Assembly (NCBI RefSeq): GCF_005930355.1
Contig: NZ_VDBO01000002.1
Span: 310,001-374,000, forward strand
Length of the DNA: 64,000 nucleotides
Direction of reading: 5' to 3'
Source: Paenibacillus sinopodophylli
Lineage (GTDB): Bacteria > Bacillota > Bacilli > Paenibacillales > Paenibacillaceae
Shown here: positions 35,926 through 43,900 of the stretch, in pieces
Position numbering within the stretch: the stretch's first letter is position 1
How the letters are laid out: each line of letters begins with the position of its first letter
The notes under the pieces: generated by a model
Database searches by the model: none
Told to the model about the DNA's origin: nothing
Seen by the model: the letters and a program-made list of their open reading frames with translations, nothing else
Position numbers and translations under genes: made by a program

Positions 35926-36081
35926 ATGACAGAACAAAACAGCTTGGAGAAAGAAAATTTCGGGAATTTACCGGTTGGACAAAATGAAGATGTAGAGTTT
36001 TCCGAGGAGCTTGCGGACGAAGCTGACCGCAAAGCCGCTCAGCGTGCCGCCGAAGCGGACGCGCGTAATGAGCAGGCATAA
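35926..36081 (+). CDS. YfhD-like small protein
   Basis: A 51-residue hydrophilic protein too short for most callers: MTEQNSLEKENFGNLPVGQN followed by EDVEFSEELADEADRKAAQR and an Ala/Arg tail. The EFSEELAD-x-AD-x(2)-A-x-(Q)RAAEAD pattern is that of the YfhD family of small, probably spore-associated proteins. CCGGAGGGAATCAACG precedes the ATG at a good distance. Its stop lies four bases before the start of the next small gene, so they form a pair. Function unknown. Confidence 0.75.
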   Translation: MTEQNSLEKENFGNLPVGQNEDVEFSEELADEADRKAAQRAAEADARNEQA

Positions 36082-36085
36082 TGAA

Positions 36086-36292
36086 ATGAGTGAAATCGAA
36101 ATTCAAGCGACCTTCGAAGGTGAAGGGGCTGCGCTGGAGGCTCGGAGAAAACTCCAAGCTCTGCGTGTGATAGAGGTTAGCGATACCTTTGGTAGCGGGC
36201 TTCTGACCGCGACTGTGGATGAGTCAGTTGCTGATCGTGCATTGCATCTGATTAGCCAGATTGGCGGAAGTACGCTCGTAAGAGTTGAGTAG
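36086..36292 (+). CDS. small hypothetical protein following YfhD-like gene
   Basis: A 68-residue protein from ATG 36086: MSEIEIQATFEGEGAALEAR, RKLQALRVIEVSDTFGSGLL, then a helix SVADRALHLISQIGGST. The alternation of strands and helices looks like a small ferredoxin-like fold, but no family is recognised. An alternative ATG at 36068 would overlap the YfhD-like gene; 36086 has a weak AGG nine bases upstream and sits immediately after the upstream stop. A perfect 18-bp terminator follows. Possibly a sporulation-linked partner, by position only. Confidence 0.65.
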   Translation: MSEIEIQATFEGEGAALEARRKLQALRVIEVSDTFGSGLLTATVDESVADRALHLISQIGGSTLVRVE

Positions 36293-36302
36293 AGGATAGA
36301 AT

Positions 36303-36344
36303 GAAGAAAGAGACTGCAGGAAAACGCCTGCAGTCTCTTTCTTC
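36303..36344. terminator. bidirectional terminator
   Basis: Perfect 18-bp stem GAAGAAAGAGACTGCAGG / CCTGCAGTCTCTTTCTTC, loop AAAACG. It separates the convergent YfhD-like unit and the alkanesulfonate operon. Confidence 0.92.
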
Positions 36345-36356
36345 ATTTCTTGCAGC

Positions 36357-37172
36357 TTATAGATCAACAGCTTCCTGCAGATTATGCTCTCTATGCCGAA
36401 GTGACCTAACCAATGAGTCGCGAAGCTCACCGAATTTGGGATGCTTCCGTACAAAGGTAAACGGTTCTGATCGCTTGTTGAGCGGGTTTGGAATATCAAG
36501 CTCAATCCGGCCGGGGCCTCCCTGCATCGTAATAATTCGCGTACCCAGCAGCAGGGCTTCATCGACGTCATGTGTGATGAATATAATGGTTTTCCCGGAG
36601 GATACCCAAATTTTACGGATAAGGTATTGCAGCGATTCGCGTGTGATGGCATCTAGCGAAGCGAATGGCTCATCCATTAGAATAATCCTTGGATCTGTTG
36701 CCAGTGCTCTTGCAATGGCCGTCCGCTGCTTCATACCGCCTGACAATTGGAAGGGAAGCAAGGAGGAATAAGTTGTCAAACCTACCTGCTTAACGATTGC
36801 AGAGGCAGTCTCTTTGCGCTCAAGGCGTGAGCGATCCAGCATTTTTAATCCGAATTCTACATTGCCCTGAACCGAGAGCCATGGAAACAAATTAGAGTGC
36901 TGGAATACGACACCGACCTCATGATGAGGCTTATCATGCGTTCTCTCGAATATGTTGACCTCACCGCGTGTAGGCTGCTCATAGCCGGCTGCTACTTTAA
37001 GCAAAGACGTTTTTCCGCAGCCTGAAGGACCGAGAATACATAGGAATTCCCCCTCTTGAATAGAAAGGTTAATTTCGCCAAGTACCTCTGATACAGCAGC
37101 GCGGTTAGCGTAGGCGAGATGGATGCCGCGCAGTGAAATAGCCGTTTTGGAGCTATTTATAGCCTCTGACAT
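36357..37172 (-). CDS. ssuB: aliphatic sulfonate ABC transporter, ATPase
   Basis: A 271-residue ABC ATPase powering sulfonate import. Walker A is GPSGCGKTS (48-56), the signature LSGGMKQRTAIARAL, Walker B IILMDEPFASLDAITR, and the H-loop FITHDVDEALLL; the Q-loop is VVFQHSNLFPWLSV. All match the SsuB/TauB/NrtD subfamily. AAAAAGGAGGCTACCGT precedes the ATG at 37172; the reading frame upstream to 37232 has no ribosome site. It is the last gene of the minus-strand operon and ends at the bidirectional terminator. The subfamily also transports taurine and nitrate; SsuD in the operon decides for alkanesulfonates. Confidence 0.94.
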   Translation of the reverse strand: MSEAINSSKTAISLRGIHLAYANRAAVSEVLGEINLSIQEGEFLCILGPSGCGKTSLLKVAAGYEQPTRGEVNIFERTHDKPHHEVGVVFQHSNLFPWLSVQGNVEFGLKMLDRSRLERKETASAIVKQVGLTTYSSLLPFQLSGGMKQRTAIARALATDPRIILMDEPFASLDAITRESLQYLIRKIWVSSGKTIIFITHDVDEALLLGTRIITMQGGPGRIELDIPNPLNKRSEPFTFVRKHPKFGELRDSLVRSLRHREHNLQEAVDL

Positions 37173-37204
37173 ACGGTAGCCTCCTTTTTCCTCAATTTCA
37201 AGAG

Positions 37205-38335
37205 TTATTCGTGCTTGAGCGAGTCGTTCCATATTCCTTGCTGATAGACGCTTGCAATCGGAGCGCTAGGAATCGTTTTCTGATCTACTAGAAACTGTCC
37301 GGTCTGCTGCAGCACGTTGGCGAAGCCGCTGTCACTGCTGTCTGATCCCAAGTATTTGGTATCCTGCTGTTCCTTGGAGGTTAACCACACGAGCTCGTGA
37401 AGCTGGGTAAGCGTATCTGCCTCTGGCTGGCTTAGCAGCGGAGCAACGGCTTTAGCTGCTTCCTCGGGCTTAGTGCGATACAGTTCGACCGCTTCATCTA
37501 GAACGGTTACGTAATCTTGGACGAATTGTGGATATTGCTCGGCGAATTTGCGTCCGACGATACCAACGTCAGCTGTGATGATGCCTTGCTCCGACAACGT
37601 TTTAGCGGATATTAATATTTTACCGTCTTCTGCGACTAGCTTCGCCAGTGATGGCTGCCATACGAATGCACCATCAATATCTTTGCGCTGCCACGCGGCA
37701 ACGATGTCTGGCGGCTGAAGATCGAGTATGCTGACAGAAGCCGGATCAACGCCTTCTTGTTTAAGAGCTGACAGTAGGCTGAAGTGAGTAGTAGAACCAA
37801 AGGGGACAGCGATTTTTTTGCCAACAAGGTCCTTGACGCTGTTAATGTTGGAGGAATTGCGAACGGCTAGTGCTTCGTTGTCACCGATAATATCATGAAG
37901 GAAGTAGACCGAGTAAGGAAGCTCATTCGCTAGACCAATGGCTACTGGTACCGAACCAGCAAGGCCTAGATCGATCCCGCCCGCTGCGAAGGCAGTGTTG
38001 ACGTCACGTCCCGAATCGAACGGTACCCAGGTTACTTTGACATCCGGGAACTTTTTCTCTGCTAGGCCGAGCGCTTTGACGAGAAGCTCAGCATTCGGGA
38101 TAATCTGAAAACCAATCCTAACCTCCTTGGGCTGGGGGTTAGCAGCGGGAGCAGCTGTTGCGACAGGCTCAGCTGTAGCTTCAGTGGCTGCTTTTTCGGT
38201 TTCTTTGTTAGCTGGAGTATTCGTCGCTTGCTCGGCAGAATTGGATTTGTCTGTTCCGCACGCTGCTAACAAGATCATTAGGGAAAGGGCTAATACGACC
38301 ATGAAAATACCGGATAATTTCGTTTTTTTGTTCAT
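37205..38335 (-). CDS. ssuA: aliphatic sulfonate-binding lipoprotein
   Basis: A 376-residue substrate-binding lipoprotein. The signal ends in the lipobox LLAACG (about 22-27), followed by a Thr/Ala/Glu-rich tether to about residue 65. The mature domain begins EVRIGFQIIPNAELLVKALG and contains FDSGRDVNTAFAAGGIDLGL, VPFGSTTHFSLLSALKQEGV and VAAWQRKDIDGAFVWQPSLA, typical of the SsuA/TauA (NMT1/THI5-like) family. A C-terminal segment from about 310 (LTQLHELVWLTSKEQQDTKY) is also seen in TauA-like proteins. It sits between the permease and ATPase genes. The ligand is an aliphatic sulfonate or taurine. Confidence 0.92.
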   Translation of the reverse strand: MNKKTKLSGIFMVVLALSLMILLAACGTDKSNSAEQATNTPANKETEKAATEATAEPVATAAPAANPQPKEVRIGFQIIPNAELLVKALGLAEKKFPDVKVTWVPFDSGRDVNTAFAAGGIDLGLAGSVPVAIGLANELPYSVYFLHDIIGDNEALAVRNSSNINSVKDLVGKKIAVPFGSTTHFSLLSALKQEGVDPASVSILDLQPPDIVAAWQRKDIDGAFVWQPSLAKLVAEDGKILISAKTLSEQGIITADVGIVGRKFAEQYPQFVQDYVTVLDEAVELYRTKPEEAAKAVAPLLSQPEADTLTQLHELVWLTSKEQQDTKYLGSDSSDSGFANVLQQTGQFLVDQKTIPSAPIASVYQQGIWNDSLKHE

Positions 38336-38359
38336 TTGTCAACACTCCTATTCTAGGTT

Positions 38360-39190
38360 TCAATCTTTTCCGCTCCAAGGGACAAGCTTTCTCTCCAGCC
38401 AGCGTAGTGACGAATCAATGAGTAGTGCAATTAGCCCCATAATAATAATGCCTGCGAATATAATATCGCTCCGCAGAAACTTGCTTGCATCTAGTACCAT
38501 CCAGCCTATTCCAGACATTGCAGCAATCATTTCGGCTGCAACGAGCGTTGTATAGCTGACACCGACAGCGGTCCTGATGCCAGTAAATATTTCGGGGAGG
38601 GCAGATGGCAGCAAAATATAAACAAAGAGCTTGCGTCTGTTCGAGCCCAGTGACTTGGCAGCATGAATACGGTCAATGGATATTCGTTTGACTCCCGCTA
38701 CCACAGCTATGTATAGAGGGGCAAATGCAGCTAGAAACAGCAATGCGATCTTGGAAGAATCGCCAATGCCGAGCCATAGCACGAGCATGGTGTAATAGGC
38801 GAGTGGGGGCAGCGGACGGTAGAACTCGATAAAGGGATCGATTAACGAACGAACCGTGCGAGATGCGCCGCTCACAAGACCAAGCGGTATTGCTGTAACA
38901 AGTGCTAACACAAATGCACTGCCGAGACGGAATAGACTGTCTCCGATATGATGAGCAAGGGAGCTTCCTTTATAGCCTTCTTGCCAAATTTGAATGAAAG
39001 CCAGCCATACCTTCCATGGCGATGGAACGAACAGTGGATTCACCCATTGCAGGCTCGTAACGAGCCACCAAACGATAAGCACAGCAAGGACAGCAATTGC
39101 TGACAAGCTCAAAGGGTATGCTTTGCTTGCTGTCCATTTGACAGTTGTGGGACGGCTAACGGATCTCGCCTGGCTGGTACTGATAAGCAA
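38360..39190 (-). CDS. ssuC: aliphatic sulfonate ABC transporter, permease
   Basis: A 276-residue inner-membrane permease with about six transmembrane helices (first at [18 protein letters not shown]) and the EAA coupling loop [20 protein letters not shown] followed by [19 protein letters not shown]. It belongs to the binding-protein-dependent transport family of SsuC/TauC. The best start is TTG at 39190, preceded by GGGGAGATGA, which makes it overlap the end of ssuD by 35 bases and so suggests translational coupling. It is followed within 25 bases by ssuA. Confidence 0.9.
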   Translation of the reverse strand: MLISTSQARSVSRPTTVKWTASKAYPLSLSAIAVLAVLIVWWLVTSLQWVNPLFVPSPWKVWLAFIQIWQEGYKGSSLAHHIGDSLFRLGSAFVLALVTAIPLGLVSGASRTVRSLIDPFIEFYRPLPPLAYYTMLVLWLGIGDSSKIALLFLAAFAPLYIAVVAGVKRISIDRIHAAKSLGSNRRKLFVYILLPSALPEIFTGIRTAVGVSYTTLVAAEMIAAMSGIGWMVLDASKFLRSDIIFAGIIIMGLIALLIDSSLRWLERKLVPWSGKD

Positions 39191-40292
39191 TCATCTCCCC
39201 GGTTGGTCCCGAGCCATATGAATGTGCAGTAGCCTGTCGCAGCTTCGGGAATAATAGCTCTGCGACCCGATAGGCCTCTTCTAGGTGAGGATAACCGGAC
39301 AGAATAAAGGTCTCGATGCCAAGTGATTCATATTCCTTCATTCGCTCGGCAATCGTATCTGCGTCACCAACGAGCGCCGTTCCTGCGCCGCCTCGTGCCA
39401 GCCCGATTCCAGCCCATAGATTGGGTGATATTTCGAGGCGGGATCGATCCCCTTTGTGAAGGTCTGCCATCCGTTTCTGCCCATGTGAATCCATGCGTGC
39501 GTATACCTGCTGTGCTTTGGCAACGGTGGCATCATCCAATCGGCTGATCAGCCGATTGGCAGCTTCCCAAGCCTCTTCATTGGATTCCCTTACGATAATA
39601 TGGAGTCGTATGCCGAACTTGACTGTTCTGCCCTGAGCCTGCGCTTGCTTGCGAACGAGGTCCAGCTTCTGCTTGACCTGCTCCGGCGGCTCCCCCCAGG
39701 TTAGGTAGTGGTCAGCATGCTTAGTCGCTACGTCAATAGCGGCTGGTGATGAGCCGCCGAAAAAAACAGGCGGGTGTGGCTTTTGTACAGCTGGAAAGAA
39801 ATGCTCGGCATTGGTGACCTTCAGATGCTTACCGTCAAAGCTAAGCGCCTCATCTTGTTGTAAAATGGTGCGCCAGATGGACATGAATTCATCTGTTAAT
39901 TCATATCGCTCATCATGATTCAGGAATAAGCCATCCGCATCAAGCTCCGCGGGATCGCCGCCAGCCACGACATTGACAAGCAATCTGCCTCCAGAGCTTC
40001 GGTCGAAAGTAGCGGCCATTCTCGCAGCAAGGGTGGGCGACATAAGTCCGGGTCTTACTGCGACTAGAAATTTCAATCTCTTCGTTACCGGAATGAGTGA
40101 AGCCGCTGTGATCCAGGGGTCTTCGCAGGCTCTTCCCGTCGGAAGCAATACGCCATCAAAGCCTAGGTCATCTGCCGCCATAGCAACTTGTCGATAATAC
40201 ACGGGCGTCGTTGTTCTTGCTCCGAGGTCGGTTCCAATGTAACGTCCGTCCCCGTAGGTAGGAATAAACCAAAACAATTCCAAGTCGCTCAT
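39156..40292 (-). CDS. ssuD: FMNH2-dependent alkanesulfonate monooxygenase
   Basis: A 378-residue flavin-dependent monooxygenase of the bacterial luciferase-like family that cleaves C1-C10 alkanesulfonates to aldehyde and sulfite, freeing sulfur for growth. It begins [20 protein letters not shown] and contains [59 protein letters not shown] and [20 protein letters not shown], all diagnostic of SsuD. The partner NADPH-FMN reductase SsuE is not in the window. The start is uncertain: ATG 40292 gives the family N-terminus, but AAAGAGG lies directly against it; an in-frame GTG at 40322 has no ribosome site. First gene of the operon. Confidence 0.93.
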   Translation of the reverse strand: MSDLELFWFIPTYGDGRYIGTDLGARTTTPVYYRQVAMAADDLGFDGVLLPTGRACEDPWITAASLIPVTKRLKFLVAVRPGLMSPTLAARMAATFDRSSGGRLLVNVVAGGDPAELDADGLFLNHDERYELTDEFMSIWRTILQQDEALSFDGKHLKVTNAEHFFPAVQKPHPPVFFGGSSPAAIDVATKHADHYLTWGEPPEQVKQKLDLVRKQAQAQGRTVKFGIRLHIIVRESNEEAWEAANRLISRLDDATVAKAQQVYARMDSHGQKRMADLHKGDRSRLEISPNLWAGIGLARGGAGTALVGDADTIAERMKEYESLGIETFILSGYPHLEEAYRVAELLFPKLRQATAHSYGSGPTGEMIAYQYQPGEIR

Positions 40293-40348
40293 CCTCTTTC
40301 TGTTTGTTTCGTTATTAATCACATCGGATAAGTTGGTATAATGCTAAT

Positions 40349-40390
40349 AAAAAAAGCATAATGCCTCTTTTTGCAAAGTAGTCATTATGC
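40349..40390 (-). terminator. terminator or attenuator between TetR gene and ssuD
   Basis: On the minus strand GCATAATG pairs with CATTATGC across a 19-base loop, followed by seven Ts. It could end the TetR transcript or attenuate ssu transcription. Confidence 0.6.
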
Positions 40391-40417
40391 GTCGCCAGCG
40401 GTCTGGTGGACAATGGA

Positions 40418-40431
40418 TGAATAATTATTCA
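40418..40431. promoter_or_regulatory. candidate operator palindrome for the TetR regulator
   Basis: A perfect 14-bp palindrome, TGAATAATTATTCA, in the gap between the TetR stop and ssuD. On the minus strand a candidate promoter (TTGTCC, 18 bases, CATAAT) begins just downstream of it. The assignment is by position and symmetry. Confidence 0.45.
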
Positions 40432-40497
40432 CTATGTAGACATGATAGCAGGATTTACCATTCAACGTCAATCGTTTTATTTCAACTGTGGCATTGA

Positions 40498-41091
40498 TTA
40501 TTTAAGCAGGAGAGCGAGCATTTTGTCTGGTGTTAACGTAGTAATCTCATGTATGCCTGGAATATTGTGAAGAATGAGGCCTTCCATCATAGAAACGTAA
40601 ATAAGCGCTAATTCCATACTGTCACCTGACTTGATTACACCCGCAGCCTGTCCCTCCGCAATCATCGCTGCCATAGGCCGTAAATTGTCAATAAACCGTG
40701 AACTAACGGCCTGAGTGAGCTCGGCGGAAACGGCTTCTGAGGTTCTCGCATATTGAAGGATAACTGTGATCGCCCAGCCGCTTTGGTAAGTGAGCCAGTT
40801 CTCTGTGTACCAGAACAGCTTCTCATAGGGGCTCGATTCCAAATGGAGTGCATGCTCTACGAATTGTCTGTATTCACGCTGTCCGCTCTCAACCAATGCT
40901 TGGAAGATATCATCTTTGGAGCTGAAATATTTGTAGACATTCCCCACGCTAATACCAGCGGTTACGGCGATGTCGGATATTTTTGTTGCCGGCAAGCCTC
41001 TCCTCGCTATGACATGCATGGCTGCCTCCAAGATTTGTCGCTGCCTCTCGTCGCGCAGCTTTTGGTCTTTTTCAGCATTTCTAGGTGTCAT
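40498..41091 (-). CDS. TetR/AcrR family regulator of the ssu cassette
   Basis: A 197-residue regulator. The DNA-binding domain reads RQRQILEAAMHVIARRGLPA, TKISDIAVTAGISVGNVYKY and FSSKDDIFQALVESGQREY (residues about 12-70); the C-terminal 125 residues form a ligand domain with WLTYQSGWAITVILQYARTS. ATG 41091 is preferred (GGAGG lies 13 bases upstream, a rather long spacing) over the ATG at 41133, which has none. It is transcribed in the same direction as ssuDCAB and ends 206 bases before it. A role in controlling the cassette is inferred from proximity and the palindrome between them. Confidence 0.86.
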   Translation of the reverse strand: MTPRNAEKDQKLRDERQRQILEAAMHVIARRGLPATKISDIAVTAGISVGNVYKYFSSKDDIFQALVESGQREYRQFVEHALHLESSPYEKLFWYTENWLTYQSGWAITVILQYARTSEAVSAELTQAVSSRFIDNLRPMAAMIAEGQAAGVIKSGDSMELALIYVSMMEGLILHNIPGIHEITTLTPDKMLALLLK

Positions 41092-41212
41092 GTGCGGTGC
41101 AAACCCTCCTCGGAATGAAATGTTCAATGACATTGATTTGCTTTATCTACTTCTCCAATAAGTCTCCATGATTGTAGCACAATTAAATTATTAGGTCGCT
41201 ATCGTCAATTTT

Positions 41213-41242
41213 TTGTGTAAAAGCACTACTCTGGTGTACAAT
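41213..41242 (+). promoter_or_regulatory. sigma-A promoter of prmA
   Basis: TTGTGT (41213-41218), 18-base spacer, TACAAT (41237-41242), about 85 bases ahead of prmA. It gives prmA an independent promoter after its separation from dnaJ. Confidence 0.55.
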
Positions 41243-41328
41243 AGATGTTAGATTTTTATAGCGAAGCAATTGTCTGGGCCACTGTGTCCGCGGCGGTAGT
41301 TTACGATTATTACTGGAGGATATTACAT

Positions 41329-42327
41329 ATGAAATGGCATGAAATTACGATCTCGACCACTGAGGAAGCACAAGAAATGATATCCAACTTTTTGCATGAG
41401 CATGGGGCAGGAGGCGTATCGATTGAAGAATCGGGTACGCTGAACAAACAGCGCGATACCTCATTTGGACAATGGTATCAGCTCCCGCTAAATGATATTC
41501 CAGAAGGTCAAGCGATTATTAAAGGCTATTTTGGAGAAGACACAGATACAGATGCGCTTATCGCAGCTATAAAACCGCGTGTTGAAGAGCTTCGCGAGTT
41601 TGATATCGACCCTGGAACAGTTGAGTATTCGGCAGTTTTGGTAGATGATGATGACTGGGCTACGGCTTGGAAGCAATACTTCAAGCCATTACGTATTTCG
41701 AATACATTAACGATTAAGCCAACATGGGAAGAGTATGAGGCTGGCCCGAATGAGCGCATCATTGAGATCGATCCTGGGATGGCATTCGGAACAGGTACGC
41801 ACCCAACGACATCTCTCTGCTTGCAGACGCTGGAATCCGTTATCCGCGGCGGAGAAGAAATGATCGATGTTGGAACAGGTTCAGGTATTCTTGCCATTGG
41901 AGCGTGCCTCTTAGGAGCAAAAAGCGTGCTGGCGCTTGACCTTGATCCTGTTGCCGTATCAAGTGCAAAAGAGAACGTTTCGTTAAACGGGTTGTCGGAG
42001 AGAGTGGAAGTTAGACTGAGTGATTTGCTAGGTGTAATTAAAAGTGATCAGGAAGAGGCTTCGGCTGAAGCTATGCAGGTGTCTACTGCTGTGACAGTTC
42101 CTGTCGATCTAGTGGTCGCTAATATACTAGCAGAAGTTATTCTGATGTTCGTTGATGATGTATATGAAGCGCTTAAACCAAATGGTATTTATATCGCATC
42201 CGGTGTTTACAAGAATAAAGAAACAGTCGTAGAAGAAGGACTCATTCAGTCTGGATTCGAAATTGTCGAGAAGCGCCGCGATGAGGAATGGATTGCGTTT
42301 GTGGCGAGAAAGCCGCAGGTGACTTAA
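41329..42327 (+). CDS. prmA: ribosomal protein L11 methyltransferase
   Basis: A 332-residue SAM-dependent methyltransferase that trimethylates L11. The N-terminal substrate domain starts MKWHEITISTTEEAQEMISN; the catalytic domain has GMAFGTGTHPTTSLCLQTLE, IDVGTGSGILAIGACLLGAK, LALDLDPVAVSSAKENV and LVVANILAEVILMFVDD. The frame is open upstream to 41245, but ATG 41329 follows TGGAGGATATTACAT and starts the family homology. Its stop TAA overlaps the ATG of the M50 peptidase (TAATG). In B. subtilis prmA follows dnaJ directly. Confidence 0.97.
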   Translation: MKWHEITISTTEEAQEMISNFLHEHGAGGVSIEESGTLNKQRDTSFGQWYQLPLNDIPEGQAIIKGYFGEDTDTDALIAAIKPRVEELREFDIDPGTVEYSAVLVDDDDWATAWKQYFKPLRISNTLTIKPTWEEYEAGPNERIIEIDPGMAFGTGTHPTTSLCLQTLESVIRGGEEMIDVGTGSGILAIGACLLGAKSVLALDLDPVAVSSAKENVSLNGLSERVEVRLSDLLGVIKSDQEEASAEAMQVSTAVTVPVDLVVANILAEVILMFVDDVYEALKPNGIYIASGVYKNKETVVEEGLIQSGFEIVEKRRDEEWIAFVARKPQVT

Positions 42328-43001
42328 TGGATTTGCAGAGCTTTATTCGGTTTCCACTTGACGAGTTGCCATTTGTCGTTTTGGCTGTAATTATTGCTTT
42401 TACGGTGCATGAATTCGCTCACGCATATAGCGCGTATAAATTTGGCGACGATACGGCATACAATGCAGGCAGAGTTACGCTTAACCCGCGAGTTCATTTA
42501 GACGTACTAGGCACGCTGCTCATCCTTATTGCAGGGTTTGGGTGGGCGAAGCCGGTACCGGTCAATCCGAGCAAGTTCAGCAATCCCCGTTTAATGAGCA
42601 TTATCGTGACGGCGGTTGGTCCGCTCAGCAACTTGCTTGTAGGGATCATAGCTGTATTTGTAATAATTGGGATTGGTGCTTCAGGTATTCTAGATAACAG
42701 CTCCATCGGAGTAGTGAGTGCAGTCAGTCTTGCGTTTAATTATATTATATCTATTAATTTTCTGTTGTTCGTGTTTAATCTAATACCGCTCCCGCCACTT
42801 GATGGTTATCGCATAGTTGCTGATGTGGTACCTTTGAAGGTGCGACTAAAGATGGATGAGTACGCGCATTGGGGCACATACATTTTTCTGCTGATCGTGT
42901 TTATTCCGCCGCTGCGCAGAGTAACAATCGATCCGATTTTGTCATTGTCTGGCGATATGATCAGTAATACAGTATCAATTGCGAAACAAATTTTCAGTTA
43001 A
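42327..43001 (+). CDS. site-2-protease-like M50 membrane metallopeptidase
   Basis: A 224-residue polytopic membrane protein. The zinc motif is HEFAH in FTVHEFAHAYSAYKFGD, and the second motif is NLIPLPPLDGYRI (LDG near residue 155), the two halves of the site-2 protease active site. GRVTLNPRVHLDVLGTLLIL and GWAKPVPVNPSKFSNPRLMS are typical of the YwhC-like soluble-domain-free group. AGGTGACTTA precedes the ATG, which overlaps the prmA stop. Substrate unknown; members of this group may cleave membrane anti-sigma factors, and one is encoded at 20.6-21.6 kb, but no link is shown. Confidence 0.9.
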   Translation: MDLQSFIRFPLDELPFVVLAVIIAFTVHEFAHAYSAYKFGDDTAYNAGRVTLNPRVHLDVLGTLLILIAGFGWAKPVPVNPSKFSNPRLMSIIVTAVGPLSNLLVGIIAVFVIIGIGASGILDNSSIGVVSAVSLAFNYIISINFLLFVFNLIPLPPLDGYRIVADVVPLKVRLKMDEYAHWGTYIFLLIVFIPPLRRVTIDPILSLSGDMISNTVSIAKQIFS

Positions 43002-43121
43002 TTGAATGACTTGTTCGTTCGAAAACAGGTTAGTGGGAACCCTTTCACATAGATTTAAAGCGGGCAATCATGGTATTATGAAGGATGGAATTTGTTTAAG
43101 GGTGGTTGGAAAACAATAATG

Positions 43122-43895
43122 CAACGATATTTTGTAGCGGCAGAGCAGTTTGGCGACACCGAAATACGCTTGGTTGGCGAGGATGCGCATCATGCCGTAC
43201 GGGTCATGCGATCGAGGCCAGGCGATAAGTTTATCGTTAGCGACGGGCAGTCGCGCACAGCGTTAGTAGAAGTCATTGAAGCGGCTCCGACGCTGATTAT
43301 AGCAGAGATCGTGGAGATGCTGAGCGCGGATAGCGAGCCGAAATGGGCAGTAACCATCGCGCAAAGCTTACCCAAGGGCGATAAAATGGAGCTGGTCATT
43401 CAGAAAGGTACTGAAATTGGCGCGTTTGCTTTCGTTCCATTTCAATCCGAGCGGATGATCGTGCAGTACGATGCCAAAAAGGAAGCCAAGCGTATGGATC
43501 GTTGGGGCAAAATCGCGAAGGAAGCAGCAGAGCAGGCTCATCGCAGCCGCATTCCTGCAATCGAGCCGCTCCACAGCTGGCGCGAGCTTATGAAGTCGAT
43601 AGCCAATTATGATTTGGCGCTGTTCTGCTATGAGCGCGAGGGTCATCAGGCTCACGGCAGAGGCATTCGTGCAGCAGTTGGCGCGTGGTTCGCCGGCAGG
43701 ACTGAAGATAGCCATCCAAGGGTGCTGCTTATTGTCGGCTCTGAAGGTGGATTTACCGATCGCGAAGCTATAGAAGCCGAAGCAGCGGGAGCTGTTCTAG
43801 TGGGCTTAGGAAGAAGAATATTACGAACGGAAACAGCGGGTATCGTAGGATTAACCTGCTTATTATATGAATCCGGAGAAATGGGAGGGGCGTAA
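43122..43895 (+). CDS. rsmE: 16S rRNA m3U1498 methyltransferase
   Basis: A 257-residue SPOUT-class methyltransferase that methylates U1498 of 16S rRNA. The N-terminal domain reads MQRYFVAAEQFGDTEIRLVG and HHAVRVMRSRPGDKFIVSDG; the knotted C-terminal domain contains LLIVGSEGGFTDREAIEAEA and VLVGLGRRILRTETAGIVGL, the SAM-binding loops of RsmE. KGDKMELVIQKGTEIGAFAF is another signature. The start is ATG 43122; the ribosome site GGTTGGAAA upstream is weak. mtaB begins five bases after its stop. Same relative order as B. subtilis yqeU. Confidence 0.96.
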   Translation, partial: QRYFVAAEQFGDTEIRLVGEDAHHAVRVMRSRPGDKFIVSDGQSRTALVEVIEAAPTLIIAEIVEMLSADSEPKWAVTIAQSLPKGDKMELVIQKGTEIGAFAFVPFQSERMIVQYDAKKEAKRMDRWGKIAKEAAEQAHRSRIPAIEPLHSWRELMKSIANYDLALFCYEREGHQAHGRGIRAAVGAWFAGRTEDSHPRVLLIVGSEGGFTDREAIEAEAAGAVLVGLGRRILRTETAGIVGLTCLLYESGEMGGA

Positions 43896-43900
43896 CAACA

